Positions 26,135 to 36,246 of a stretch of 64,000 nucleotides of DNA are shown here, one piece after another. The position numbers were made by a program, and so were the translations under genes. Source of the DNA: Periconia sp. R9002 (taxonomy: Eukaryota > Ascomycota > Dothideomycetes > Pleosporales > Periconiaceae); the NCBI GenBank assembly GCA_023627715.1, contig JAMAHW010000016.1, forward strand, positions 434,001-498,000, given 5' to 3'. The notes beneath the pieces were generated by a model that was given only the letters and a program-made list of their open reading frames with translations, made no database searches and was not told the origin of the DNA. The number at the start of each line of letters is the position of its first letter. Within the stretch, counting starts at the first letter, position 1.

Positions 26135-28872
26135 ATGAGGTACGTGTTTTGATTTTTCTTTCCCACCGACGAGACAACTAAGTTGAAAACTCTCTAGCAG
26201 CGGGCGCAACAAGCGGACACGAGACGAGGAGGATATTTCCTCTCCAGCAGGTCATCCACCGTCGAGCTGTGAGTTTTTCTTGTTTGTTGCAAAGTAATTA
26301 AGCTTTGTGGGTTGATACTCATTCATGCACAGTGCCTCCATCTTCCCCGCCCCTCATCCCTCAGGACGATCCTGATAGAGATGAAGATGACATTCTTCGT
26401 GATATCGACGACTTGGATGAAGATGCCGAGGAAGAAAATGCTATCGATTTATTCGAGGGGGCAGGCGTTATTCCCGATTTCGGCGCAGATCAAGACGACG
26501 CGATGAATAGATATGAGGACTTCGGAATCGATGATGAAGAATACGCAGCAATGGACGTTGCCGCGAGGCGTAATCTGGAACGACAGATGGCCGCTCGTGA
26601 CCGAGAGGTTGCTGCAAGACGCCGTATACCGGAAGCTTTCCTGCCCGGTGAAGACGGCGACCTGGGCGACTTGATGGGTCAGGCACGTCGACGTCGTCGT
26701 CGATATGACGAAGAAGAAGATGATGTGGACATGGATGAAGACATCATGAACCAAGAGTTATCTTTGGAGGCACTGACGGATGTCAAAGCAAACACCTTGA
26801 CAGAGTGGGTGTCGCAACCTGCCGTTGCCAAAACAATTGCTCGCGAATTCAAATCATTTCTCACCGAATTTGTCGACGAAAATGGCACATCAGTGTATGG
26901 CAACCGAATCCGTACTCTGGGCGAAATCAACGCAGAATCTCTAGAGGTTTCCTTTGATCATCTGGCCGAGTCCAAAGCCACCCTGGGCTATTGGGTTGCC
27001 AACACCCCAACAGAAATGTTGAAGATTTTCGATCAAGTCGCCATGGAAGTCGTGCTACTCCATTATCCGGATTACGAACGAATTCACTCAGAAGTCCATG
27101 TTAGGATAACTGATATTCCCGTACAATACACTCTGCGTCAACTTCGTCAATCGCATTTAAACTGTCTGGTGCGTGTCAGTGGTGTTGTCACGCGTCGCAG
27201 TGGAGTCTTCCCCCAGTTGAAATACGTCAAATTCGATTGCGTCAAGTGCGGCGCCACGTTGGGCCCTTTCCATCAAGATTCAAACGTGGAGGTCAAAATT
27301 TCCTTTTGTCAGAACTGTCAGTCTCGTGGTCCGTTCACCGTAAATTCTGAGAGGACCGTCTACCGCAATTACCAGAAACTCACACTCCAAGAGTCCCCCG
27401 GTACGGTCCCGGCCGGCCGTCTTCCACGACATAGAGAAGTCATACTTCTTTGGGATCTCATCGATACAGCTAAACCGGGAGAAGAAATCGAGGTCACGGG
27501 TGTATATCGTAACAACTACGATGCGGCTTTGAATAACAAGAACGGGTTTCCGGTGTTTGCCACAATTATTGAAGCCAATTATATCGTCAAGTCACACGAT
27601 CAGTTGGCTGGTTTCCGCCTCACCGAGCAAGACGAAGCTGCCATCCGCAATCTGGCCAAAGACCCAAAGATTGTTGAGAAAATTATCAATTCAATTGCGC
27701 CTAGTATATACGGGCACACTGATATCAAAACAGCAGTCGCACTCTCTCTCTTTGGAGGCGTAAGTAAGCAAGCCCCTGGCCTTCATACGATTCGTGGAGA
27801 CATCAACGTACTTTTGCTCGGAGACCCTGGAACCGCCAAATCTCAGGTTTTAAAGTATGTGGAAAAGACGGCCCATCGAGCTGTGTTCGCTACCGGCCAA
27901 GGTGCCTCTGCAGTCGGTCTCACAGCCTCTGTTCGTCGTGATCCAATGACCAGCGAATGGACACTTGAGGGGGGTGCCCTTGTGCTTGCGGACAAGGGAA
28001 CTTGCCTCATTGATGAATTCGACAAAATGAATGACCAAGATCGAACTTCCATTCACGAAGCCATGGAACAGCAGACGATTTCGATTTCAAAGGCCGGTAT
28101 CGTGACAACCCTCCAAGCTCGTTGTGCCATTGTGGCAGCTGCCAATCCAATTGGCGGCCGATACAACTCTACGATTCCTTTCTCGCAAAATGTCGAACTT
28201 ACCGAGCCTATCTTATCGCGATTCGACATTTTATGCGTTGTGCGTGACACGGTTGATCCGAGCGAGGATGAGCGTCTTGCGAATTTCGTCGTCAACTCTC
28301 ACGGTCGCGCTCATCCACGCAACAATTCAGGATACGCATTTCCTAACGGAGCAAAAGAAGGCGCAACGTCTTCGGCTGGAGACAGCATGGAAGTAGATCA
28401 GGAAGAACAGAGGCAAGCCGACCAAGGAGATGTTATTCCGCAAGAGCTGCTCAGGAAGTACATACTCTATGCAAGAGAGAAGTGTAAACCCAAGCTGTAT
28501 CAAATCGACCAGGATAAGATTGCCCGTCTCTTCGCCGACATGAGAAGGGAATCTACTGTCACGGGTGCCTACTCCATCACAGTAAGCTTTTTCAATCACC
28601 TGTGGGGTTCTTATTAACATGTTCAGGTTCGACACTTAGAAGCTATCATGCGCATAGCAGAGGCTTTTTGTAAAATGCGATTATCGGAATTCTGCTCTTC
28701 ACAAGACATTGATCGTGCCATTGCTGTCGCGGTTGAGTCGTTCGTAGGCTCCCAAAAAGTCAGTGCTAAAAAGGCACTTGCGAGAGCATTTGCCAAATAC
28801 ACGCTCAATCTGCCTGGCGCCGTCCACAATCCATCAGGGCCTATAAGGCAGGGTCAGAGGACGGCAGCGTAG
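26135..28872 (+). CDS. MCM2: DNA replication licensing factor Mcm2
   Basis: Subunit of the hexameric MCM2-7 replicative helicase. Exons 26135-26139, 26198-26268, 26333-28581 and 28627-28872 encode 856 aa. The first exon holds only five coding bases, so ATG-AG is joined to CAGCGGG (MSSGRNKRTRDEED). The acidic N-terminal tail (DRDEDDILRDIDDLDEDAEE) is typical of Mcm2's histone-binding region. Further on are a zinc finger (CVKCGATLGPFHQ...FCQNCQSRG), Walker A LLLGDPGTAKSQ, Walker B CLIDEFDKMND and the arginine-finger segment LSRFDILCVVRD. The last intron separates TGAYSIT from VRHLEAIMRIAEA. An MCB-like element lies upstream. Confidence 0.97.
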
Positions 28873-29320
28873 CACTTCTAGTCGCAGGAAATATGGGATA
28901 TGACGAAATGATGGATACATTGATGTATGTTTGCAGGAGGAAGATGTTACCATGCACTAGCGTGGCTGGAGTTTTTAGATTCTTCACAGCGCATGCTTCT
29001 TTCTAATAAATCAGATCATCCACTAGCAATTTTCAGTACAACAGAGTGGCTATGAGAACTATGCGTTACATTGCCTCGTGGTTGCAGATACCGTTCGTCG
29101 ATATACCTCAATTAAATTGAGGATGTTCTTCTCTTTCGGGTTAGTGTCTCGCTAAATCGCCAAGACCGAATGCGCCCACATGGGTAATAACATTTTCTCA
29201 CGGAACACCAGTTTCGCAATAACATCCACGACTCCACGACTCCACGATTATTCACTTACGACCGGAGCGCCCAATATACCCGCAGGAATCCCATAGTCAT
29301 TGAATTCCTGAAGCGCAGCG
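28873..29320. other. Intergenic, MCM2 3' flank / RPL30 promoter
   Basis: No gene seen. A short tandem of CTCCACGA-type units occurs at about 29227-29249, 70-95 bp before the RPL30 start. Confidence 0.5.
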
Positions 29321-29898
29321 ATGGCCCCCAAGAAATCTAAGAAGACCGCCGACTCCATCAACTCGCGCCTTGCGCTTGTGATGAAGTCCGGAAAGGTCAC
29401 CCTCGGATACAAGTCTACCTTGAAGAGCTTGAGGACCGGCAAGGCCAAGCTCGTCATCATTGCTGGCAACACTCCTCCTCTGCGCAAGTCGGAGCTCGAG
29501 TACTATGCTATGGTATGTCAACGTTGTAACATGGGCACCCGGTGCGCTGTTGGTGAGCTGCAGCTAACTTTCACAGCTGTCCAAGACTTCAGTCCACCAC
29601 TTCTCCGGCAACAACGTACGTACTTCCCTTGATCGCTCTCAAGGCCTAACGACGAGATGACCACTGTGTACTCCGAGGGCTGGCCCTGAGAAGAGGTCCT
29701 GTTGACTTCGGAGGGCTCGAAACTAATGTGACTACCCATACAGATTGAACTTGGTACCGCCTGCGGTAAACTTTTCCGCTGCTCCTCCATGGCCATCATC
29801 GATGCTGGTACGTTTTCCTCGCTTGCGTTTTGAGTACAATACAATAGCTGATAAAATTACAAGGTGACTCTGACATCTTGAGCACCAACACCGAGTAA
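29321..29898 (+). CDS. RPL30: 60S ribosomal protein L30 (eL30)
   Basis: Component of the large ribosomal subunit. Four exons (29321-29512, 29577-29615, 29744-29807, 29864-29898) encode 109 aa, the normal length. Sequence landmarks: [60 protein letters not shown], then [33 protein letters not shown] and the short last exon ending [10 protein letters not shown]. The final intron uses AAG as acceptor (29861-29863). The 128 bp second intron is the largest; I did not find a convincing snoRNA in it. Confidence 0.97.
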
Positions 29899-30474
29899 AT
29901 TGATAAAGGCATCATCAGTGATGAGGCTGCCTAGAATGGAATATGGAACTTCTTGGACCGAAATGAGTTTCCGGTAGTTTTCGTATACCAAAAAAATAGA
30001 ACAGAGTGAACGAACATTTATCTGAACTTATTCTGGTTTCATGTTTTTGATACTCTTCGTGAACAAAACCACTTGTATTTACGTGACTCATTGTGAATTC
30101 GATTCGATTCTCAACGTAGCGTTGGTTCAATTGTTGGTTACCTATTGCTATGTAACTACTCATGATTTCCCAATGATGAATCCCCAAATTGTATGTCAAT
30201 GCTGAGTAATGGTCCCATGGCAGGGGCGACTCGGTTAACCAGATGCGGCCTAGTGTATTTGCCTCCCACATTGATTGGAAATCAGTTTTGCCAAAGACCT
30301 TCGCCTCACGAACGAGTCCGTCTTCCCATCACACCATAACTAACCCCCCAGGTAAGACTCTCTTGACAATTTCAGTCTTTCCTGTACTCCTTGCTCCTTG
30401 CAAAACACCAGGAATCTCAATATCTCGCGTCAGACGGAAGCTCATCTACCAGCAGGAAGCCAAACACCGACAAA
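29899..30474. other. Intergenic between RPL30 and RPL10
   Basis: Both ribosomal genes read rightward, so this holds the RPL10 promoter. A CAGTAAGACT/TTTCAG pair at about 30352-30376 could bound a very short 5' UTR intron, but it is below normal size. A TCATCAGTGATGA palindrome occurs near 29913-29925. Confidence 0.45.
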
Positions 30475-31249
30475 ATGGCCCGCCGTCCCGCCCGTTGCTA
30501 CCGGTACTGCAAGAACAAGCCGGTATGTCCAACTTCAAGAAGCCATACCGCGCACGCAATGCTGACCTTCTATTCAGTACCCCAAGTCGCGCTTCAACCG
30601 TGGTGTGCCCGATCCCAAGATCCGTATCTTCGATCTTGGCCGCAAGCGTGCCAACGCTGACGACTTCCCTCTTTGCATCCACCTTGTCTCCAACGAGTAC
30701 GAACAGCTTTCCTCAGAAGCTCTCGAGGCCGCCCGTATTTGCGCCAACAAGTACCTTGTCAAGATTGCCGGAAAGGAAGGTTTCCATCTCCGTGTCCGCG
30801 CCCACCCATACCATGTCGTCCGTATCAACAAGATGTTGTCGTGCGCTGGTGCCGATAGATTGCAGACGGGAATGCGTGGTGCCTTCGGAAAGCCCAACGG
30901 TACCGTTGCTCGTGTGAACATCGGCCAGATCATTCTGTCTGTCCGAACTAGGGACAACAACCGTGCCACCGCTTTGGAGGCGCTTAGGCGATCTCAGTAC
31001 AAGGTTTGTTCAATCCAACTATATGACTCTCCCTGGGCAAAGTATTGACATATACAGTTCCCCGGTCGCCAAAAGATCATTGTCTCCAAGAACTGGGGCT
31101 TCACCAGCCTTCGCCGCGAGGATTACGTCACCAAGCGCAAGGAAGGAAAGATCAAGATTGACGGTGCTTACGTTCAGTTCCTTCGCAACAAGGGCCCTAT
31201 CGAGAAGAACATCCAACGCTTCCCTGATGCTTTCGAGCAGGAGGCATAG
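30475..31249 (+). CDS. RPL10: 60S ribosomal protein L10 (uL16)
   Basis: Large-subunit protein at the peptidyl-transferase/P-site region, joined late in 60S maturation. Exons 30475-30522, 30578-31003 and 31058-31249 encode 221 aa, as expected. It begins [20 protein letters not shown] and contains [20 protein letters not shown], the P-site loop region [34 protein letters not shown] and [16 protein letters not shown]. Introns follow codon 16 and split SQYK|FPGR. The start lies in CAAAATGG. Confidence 0.97.
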
Positions 31250-32244
31250 ATTCGGTTCTTTGAGGGGTCTTTGTGGCGTGAGGATCAATATGGGAATTGA
31301 GTGGAATACCGGTCATGGCGTGTTTTGCTTTCTACCTTTTCTTTACACTAGTCATACATGAGAATCCGACCAAGGCATGTCTACGGATGATATGTAGAAT
31401 GACCTATATCTGGTCTCACAATGACAATGGATGTATACGAACAACAGGACGATTGACATGATCGAAGTGATGTTTCAATGTGGGCCCGTGCTATGGATAC
31501 GTTTCATATCTTAAGTAGAGACTTGAATGTTAAGTATAACTATACTGCGATGAAATAACACATCGGTTCCTAGTTCTGCTGTCGGGCTAAAAGATTTCAA
31601 GCTACACCAATATAGCCATCCTCGTGTGTTTCGAAGAGCGCAAAGACAAGGCCGCTACGACCTCTACTCAGCGCCCATCTAGGACTAGATAATGTTTTCA
31701 AGAACGAGACGACTGTGGCGGATTTTCTCTCATCAACTATTGATCTAGTTACGAACGTATGAGAGAGAAACATGACATATCATTAGCTTGCGTTATACGT
31801 AGGTCACAATATGGTCCGCCCTTTTAGTTTCCTAGTTGTGGATCCTTATTCTTATTGGGGTAGAACCCCTCCCAATTGTTGTATCTAAAAAAAGTTACGA
31901 AATTCGATTGTATCTAGGTAAGGTGGTCCGCCATTTTTAGTCTCTTAGTTTTGGATCTTCGTCTCTGTTGAGATAGAACCCTTTAAACAGGTAAAAAGAG
32001 CGTAAACGATGACTATTGTAAGACATCACATGACATTTCAAGAGAACAAATGAACCATAAACAAGGAGCGCATCTTGTGCGGTATAGCGTGTTACGTACA
32101 TTGAATCATTGTTTACGAATTGCGTTCTACTGGTATAAATCAACTACTGAATTACTATTTGGTGGGACAGAAAAAGAGGTCAAAAACGGATACATATTCC
32201 CCAAAGCATTACTTCATGCATTCACATGAAAATATTATCGCATC
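31250..32244. other. Intergenic with degenerate direct repeat
   Basis: About 1 kb with no recognisable gene between RPL10 and the convergent secreted-protein gene. It contains the direct repeat at 31811-31983 listed separately; the flanks are moderately AT-rich. Confidence 0.5.
31811..31983. repeat. Degenerate ~60 bp direct repeat, two copies ~112 bp apart
   Basis: Copy 1 (31811-31870) and copy 2 (31923-31983) share GTGGTCCGCC / ATGGTCCGCC starts, then TTTTAGT.T..TAGTT.TGGATC and a shared AGAACCC end. Most differences are transitions, suggesting an old, mutated duplication rather than a functional element. Confidence 0.65.
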
Positions 32245-33658
32245 CTAGCCTTTCACAGTGACCGTAGCTGTGGTTGTTTCCTTTTGCGTCGTTGTGGCAG
32301 TCACCGTGATTGTGAAGAGCTGGCTTGGGTTGATCGGTGTTACGATCAACGGAGTATTGGATATTGACGAAGCTGGCAAAGATGAGCTTGTAGTTGACTG
32401 ACCGGATGAAGTACCTGGAATACTCGAGGAAGAGGATGTTGATGCTGTTCCCGGCGACGCCGCGGTAGTAGGCGCCGGACCGACAGTAGATGAACGTGTA
32501 GGATAATGGAATCCTGAGCCGCCATTTCCACTACCATTCCCTGCAGGCACAGAAGAGGCCAGTGACGAGGCGCCAGTTGGAGTCGCTACTGATGTTTGCA
32601 GAGTTGGAGGTGTGGCAGAGCTTGAAGTGATTGTTACCGCTGGTGGAGGCGAGAGGGAAGTCGAAGGCAGAGTCAAAGAGTTGCTCGTCGAAGAAATCAT
32701 GGAGGTAGAGACAGCAGAAGGTGTGACCGTAGTATAATCTGTCTGGGTAACGAATATGATACCCCTCGAAGGCGTGGGGACTGGTCCGGATTGAACACCC
32801 GACTTGGTGGAGGTGGCCTGGGGGCCTGGAGAGCTTTGGTCCAAACTACTTGTTGGTCGTTGTATGGTTGGTATAGCTGCTGGTACTCGGCTGTCGGACG
32901 AAGCAGAGCTCACCAACGATGCGGTACCTTGCAACTGATTCGAACTTTGTTTTATTGACGTGGTTGGCAGCACTGTCTTCGTGGTTGTGGAATTAGGACT
33001 CGAACTCTTGATCGATTGCTGAATTCCGTGAGAAAGAGTTGCGCTATTTCCCTCTTTTGAAGAAAATGATCCATTGAGTCTGGATGTGGTGACAGCCACT
33101 GTACCATTGGATGGTAGTTTGGCGCTTGATGAGGCAACGCTGGACGAAGCCTGGGTTTTCACCGTCGATGTTCGGACTGATGAGGTCGTCGGGGGCGATT
33201 GAGCCGCCGGTGTGCTTGACGGTGGAGCTGATACTTCCTGGCTAGGTGTAGCCTTCGATTGTGTGAAAAACGAGGTCGAAAGATGTGTTTCAACAGCTTG
33301 AGTTATTAATGGTTGCCCTTTCGGGTCGAGGAAAGTGATTGCCGGTTGAATACTCGTAATGATAGTGCGTCCAACGGGTTCGACCACCACCGCAGTGTTT
33401 GCTTCTGCTATCTCACTGACTGGGATCGAGTGTGTTGATGGTAGGTGCTTTGAACTTTTGGATGATGTCAAGAGTGCAGGCGCAGGGCTTGTGACAGTGG
33501 AATTTCGAAAATAAGGATAGCTAGAAAATATGAGCTACGTGAGTATGATGCAAGCTTCTTTCAACTTACAATGGACTTCGATATTGCAAAGGCAAAGGGC
33601 CCGCTATTACTAAAGAAGATGACGCTGCCAGCAGCCAAACGAGAAGAGCGACGATCAT
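32245..33658 (-). CDS. Secreted Ser/Thr-rich mucin-like protein, unknown function
   Basis: Exons 33658-33570 and 33520-32245 (49 bp GTAAGT...CTAG intron) encode 454 aa. The N-terminus MIVALLVWLLAASSSLVIAG is a clear signal peptide with likely cleavage after about residue 20. A ~100-residue segment (for example VVVEPVGRTIITSIQPAITF, LDPKGQPLITQAVETHL) precedes ~270 residues made mostly of Ser, Thr, Pro and Ala, an expected O-mannosylation domain. The C-terminus (PSQLFTITVTATTTQKETTT) lacks a hydrophobic GPI tail, so the product is probably secreted or wall-trapped. I do not recognise a family. The gene borders the repeat-rich island. Confidence 0.75.
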
Positions 33659-34250
33659 AGCGAATGTGTTGACGAAATGCAGTCACTGCGATCAGCGAGA
33701 ACAAAAGCTGTAAACGCGCGCGCTTGCAAGGAAAGAAGGACAGAAAGAGAAAAGATGGGGAGATGGCGAGGTAAAGAGGGAAGAAACGAAAGTCAAAATT
33801 ATCACCATGGAACTAGGGAAGGGTCGAAACGAAAGACAGGATGAGGTTCTCCGTTGATCATGGCCATAAGAATGATTGAACAGAGGCAGCCATCTGGTTT
33901 TGAAGCTCCTGTAGCCGCTGTTTGAAGTGAAAATAGTAACTCAGATGTCACTGGCGTAGCTTTGTTGCGGCAAAAGCCATTCTAGGGTGCGACAGGCCAT
34001 GGAAAGATTGAGTGGTGGTGGTTGTTCCTCGCTAGCAGCGAGTGTGTTTCAGACAGCAACACCCGGCGCTTGCCAACCAACACGAAGCGGCTACATGGGT
34101 AATTTTCCCAGCTGTCGGTAACAACCAATATACAGCAGCCGGCGCGCTTTTGTTAATCTCAACCTAAGCTCTAGCGACTTGCTTGTTGGACAATCATATT
34201 TAGTTATGCGACGACCTCCCAGCTCCACAACGCAATAATTCCGATTACAA

Positions 34251-34439
34251 GGCTGAAGTAGGTACGTTAACACTTCTGCTAATGTGTGAACGAGAGAGGG
34301 TAGATCGCGTTATTCTATAATAAGCGGTGATATTCCCTACTTATTATTAGTACTAGAAAAGCTTGTAATGGATAATGAATGAGGTTAACTTGTTGGCTAA
34401 TAGGGAGAACAAAAGAATGTCCCAACCTGAGGCTTGCAG
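34251..34439. repeat. Island repeat copy R1 (~190 bp, AT-enriched)
   Basis: Begins GGCTGAAGTAGGTACGTTAA and ends CCCAACCTGAGGCTTGCAG. It matches R3 along its length, with many C-to-T and G-to-A differences (for example GAGGTTAACTTG against GAGGTTGACGTG), compatible with repeat-induced point mutation. Confidence 0.75.
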
Positions 34440-34510
34440 CTTGACACGGAATGGTTTAGCATGTATAAAGACAGAATTGTTGGGGTAGTAGTCGGGAATC
34501 CAGGGCACTC

Positions 34511-34775
34511 CGTACATCAACACTTCTGCTGATGTGCGAGCGAGTGAGCGGTAGTATTCTTCGATTGTCATTGGCACCGGAAAAGCCTGTAGCCAATGAG
34601 GTTGACTTGTTGGTATAGATTGTAGGAGGGTAACCGACAGTGCCTCCACAGGTGAAATCAGGTGGGCGAGGGTATATATGTGCCCTGCCTGCACCACACA
34701 GAGAGGCCATATGACTGGGGTACAACCAACAGTTGGCTGATGGGGAAAACAATGGAATGTCCCATCCGCCATTCA
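34511..34775. repeat. Island repeat copy R2, interrupted
   Basis: The 5' part (34511-34614: CGTACATCAACACTTCTGCT to GAGGTTGACTTGTTGG) and 3' part (34732-34775: GTTGGCTGATGGGGAAAACA to ATGTCCCATCCG) match R1/R3 but are separated by about 115 bp of unrelated sequence, either an insertion or a rearrangement. Confidence 0.65.
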
Positions 34776-34987
34776 ACTTCTCCTTTCCGCCTTCCACTAA
34801 CCAGCACCGGACTGTCAGTACCTCAGTGGCCAGCGATCCAACGTGGGTGGTTAATAGCGCCATGATGCTCATCGATTGAGCAGTCAAACACATGAAGCAT
34901 GGACTGCTTTCCGTACACCTTCCTCCCTGACACAGCTTCCACATCCATCGAAACCTCCAGCCACAACCCACCCAACGATCAAAACCA

Positions 34988-35030
34988 TCAAATAAACAAA
35001 TGAACGAATGAACAAACCAACAAACAAACA
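34988..35030. repeat. AAAC/GAAT-type microsatellite
   Basis: An imperfect tetranucleotide array (ATAAACAAATGAACGAATGA followed by ACAAACCAACAAACAAACAA). Simple sequence; no function inferred. Confidence 0.7.
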
Positions 35031-35082
35031 ACCGAAAAATGCCAACCGATCCGAAGGCGCAGGCCTTGGCATAGTAATCTGA

Positions 35083-35256
35083 GGCTGAAGTGGGCACGTC
35101 AACACTTCTGCCGGTGTGTGAGCGAGAGAGGGTAGATCGCGTTCTATAGTCGGGTAATATCCTCCAGTTGTCCTTGGTACCGGAGAAGCCAGTAGTCAAT
35201 GAGGTTGACGTGTTGGCTAATGGAGAAAACAATAGAATGTTCCGACCTGAGGCTTG
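35083..35256. repeat. Island repeat copy R3 (least mutated)
   Basis: Begins GGCTGAAGTGGGCACGTCAA, contains GAGAGAGGGTAGATCGCGTT (identical in R1) and ends GACCTGAGGCTTG. It is the most GC-rich of the three copies and the best reference for the family. Same orientation as R1 and R2. Confidence 0.75.
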
Positions 35257-35263
35257 GTAGTAG

Positions 35264-35527
35264 TTAACTACACTCGTGTTGAACTTTCCCATATGGCATA
35301 CAGCTGATTTCCATCGTCTGTGTTAATCGACTTCCATGGTGATCATTTTGTTGTGGCTTACGCGCGCGAGACACCCTCGGTCCTTGATCCAGCTCCACGT
35401 TGTCCTCCTGTTGGTGTACGAGTTTGTAACATTGTGACATTACTACAGGCTTTCTGGTTACGATCTCACCCTTTACATTGAGATCGTGAGCAGTGCCAGT
35501 CCTTGGGCCGGTCGAATCGACATCCAT
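35264..35527 (-). pseudogene. Truncated duplicate of the helicase 5' end
   Basis: An open minus-strand frame whose first ATG is at about 35527 (MDVDSTGPRTGTAHDL...) and whose stop is at 35264. Within it, 35338-35443 matches 39903-40007 at the start of the large helicase at roughly 80% by eye, both encoding ..PR.SR.R.PQQNDH. After that block similarity ends and the frame closes within 25 codons. No helicase motifs follow. The copy has one extra base relative to the helicase, so it keeps a frame upstream of the block that the helicase does not. It is most simply a relic of a second family member. Confidence 0.6.
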
Positions 35528-35701
35528 GGCGTCGTTGCCGCTTGTTTGCTGGATGTTGACGGCACCTGTGGCTGTTTGCTCTGTTTGACCTGGAAGTACG
35601 GAAAAGAGAATAGTCACATCAGGATGGCCCCACTTAGATTGGTTGGATGGGACGCCTTTTGCATTGAACGTACAGCAATCAGATCGCGGTGTGGATTAAC
35701 T

Positions 35702-35772
35702 CTTGTAAGCCGGTACAGGCGTGGATGAAAACTTGTAAGCTGGTACAGGCGTGGGTGAAGACTTGGTAAGCT
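35702..35772. repeat. 30 bp tandem repeat, about 2.3 copies
   Basis: Two units starting CTTGTAAGC(C/T)GGTACAGG at 35702 and 35732 differ at three positions, all transitions; a third, partial unit begins at 35762. Confidence 0.75.
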
Positions 35773-36246
35773 CGAGCTGGATCATCAGACCGAGCGACAA
35801 GCGTAAGGCTCTGGTGTACTTGTTCGAGACTTAAGCCGCTGTAGTAGTGAGCCAGTACGGTAAAGAAGTCAATAGCAGCTCATTGTCGCCCTGTTTCTTG
35901 TCTTGAGCGCCCTTCGTATATCGCGGGTACAAAGTTAGTGAAATGTAACTAGTGGTTACAGTACATTATCAGCGTCTCAATACGCCACACCACGTGGTGT
36001 CTCGATAACAAACTACTCTGTACCTGGAGTGCTACTTCCTGTAGGTTGTGTTCGCCTGCATGCTTGCTAGTGGAGTATGTGATCTGACCGAACCGCAACA
36101 AAAAGATGTTGTATTTGAACAAGGCCCCACCCCTCCTTGCCCCGATTATGCCAATGATCATGATCGCCAGCAATTTCTCGCTTTGTCTTCGTGAAATATG
36201 GTACAATATAATACAATTATAGTACTAATACACCCCACCCGCCCAC

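Larger units (their letters stand above)
33659..36246. other. Gene-poor, repeat-rich interval
   Basis: About 2.6 kb without a supportable intact gene. Left part (33659-34250): promoter of the secreted protein. It then holds three ~190 bp direct repeats, an AAAC/AAAT-type microsatellite (34988-35030), a duplicated fragment of the helicase 5' end (35338-35443) and a 30 bp tandem repeat (35702-35772), each listed separately. Long minus-strand open frames across it (for example 34456-35292) mainly translate these repeats. Confidence 0.6.

Noticed and set aside
29616..29743. Possible C/D-box snoRNA in RPL30 intron 2
   Set aside because: AGATGACC only partly fits a C box, a CTGA lies too close, and no terminal stem is seen.
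29913..30025. GTGATGA and CTGA pair downstream of RPL30, snoRNA-like
   Set aside because: No pairing of the flanking ends and no convincing C'/D' boxes.
34456..35292. 278-codon minus-strand open frame with internally repeated peptides
   Set aside because: The repeated peptides are translations of the R2 and R3 DNA repeats; no domain, and frame lost in R1.
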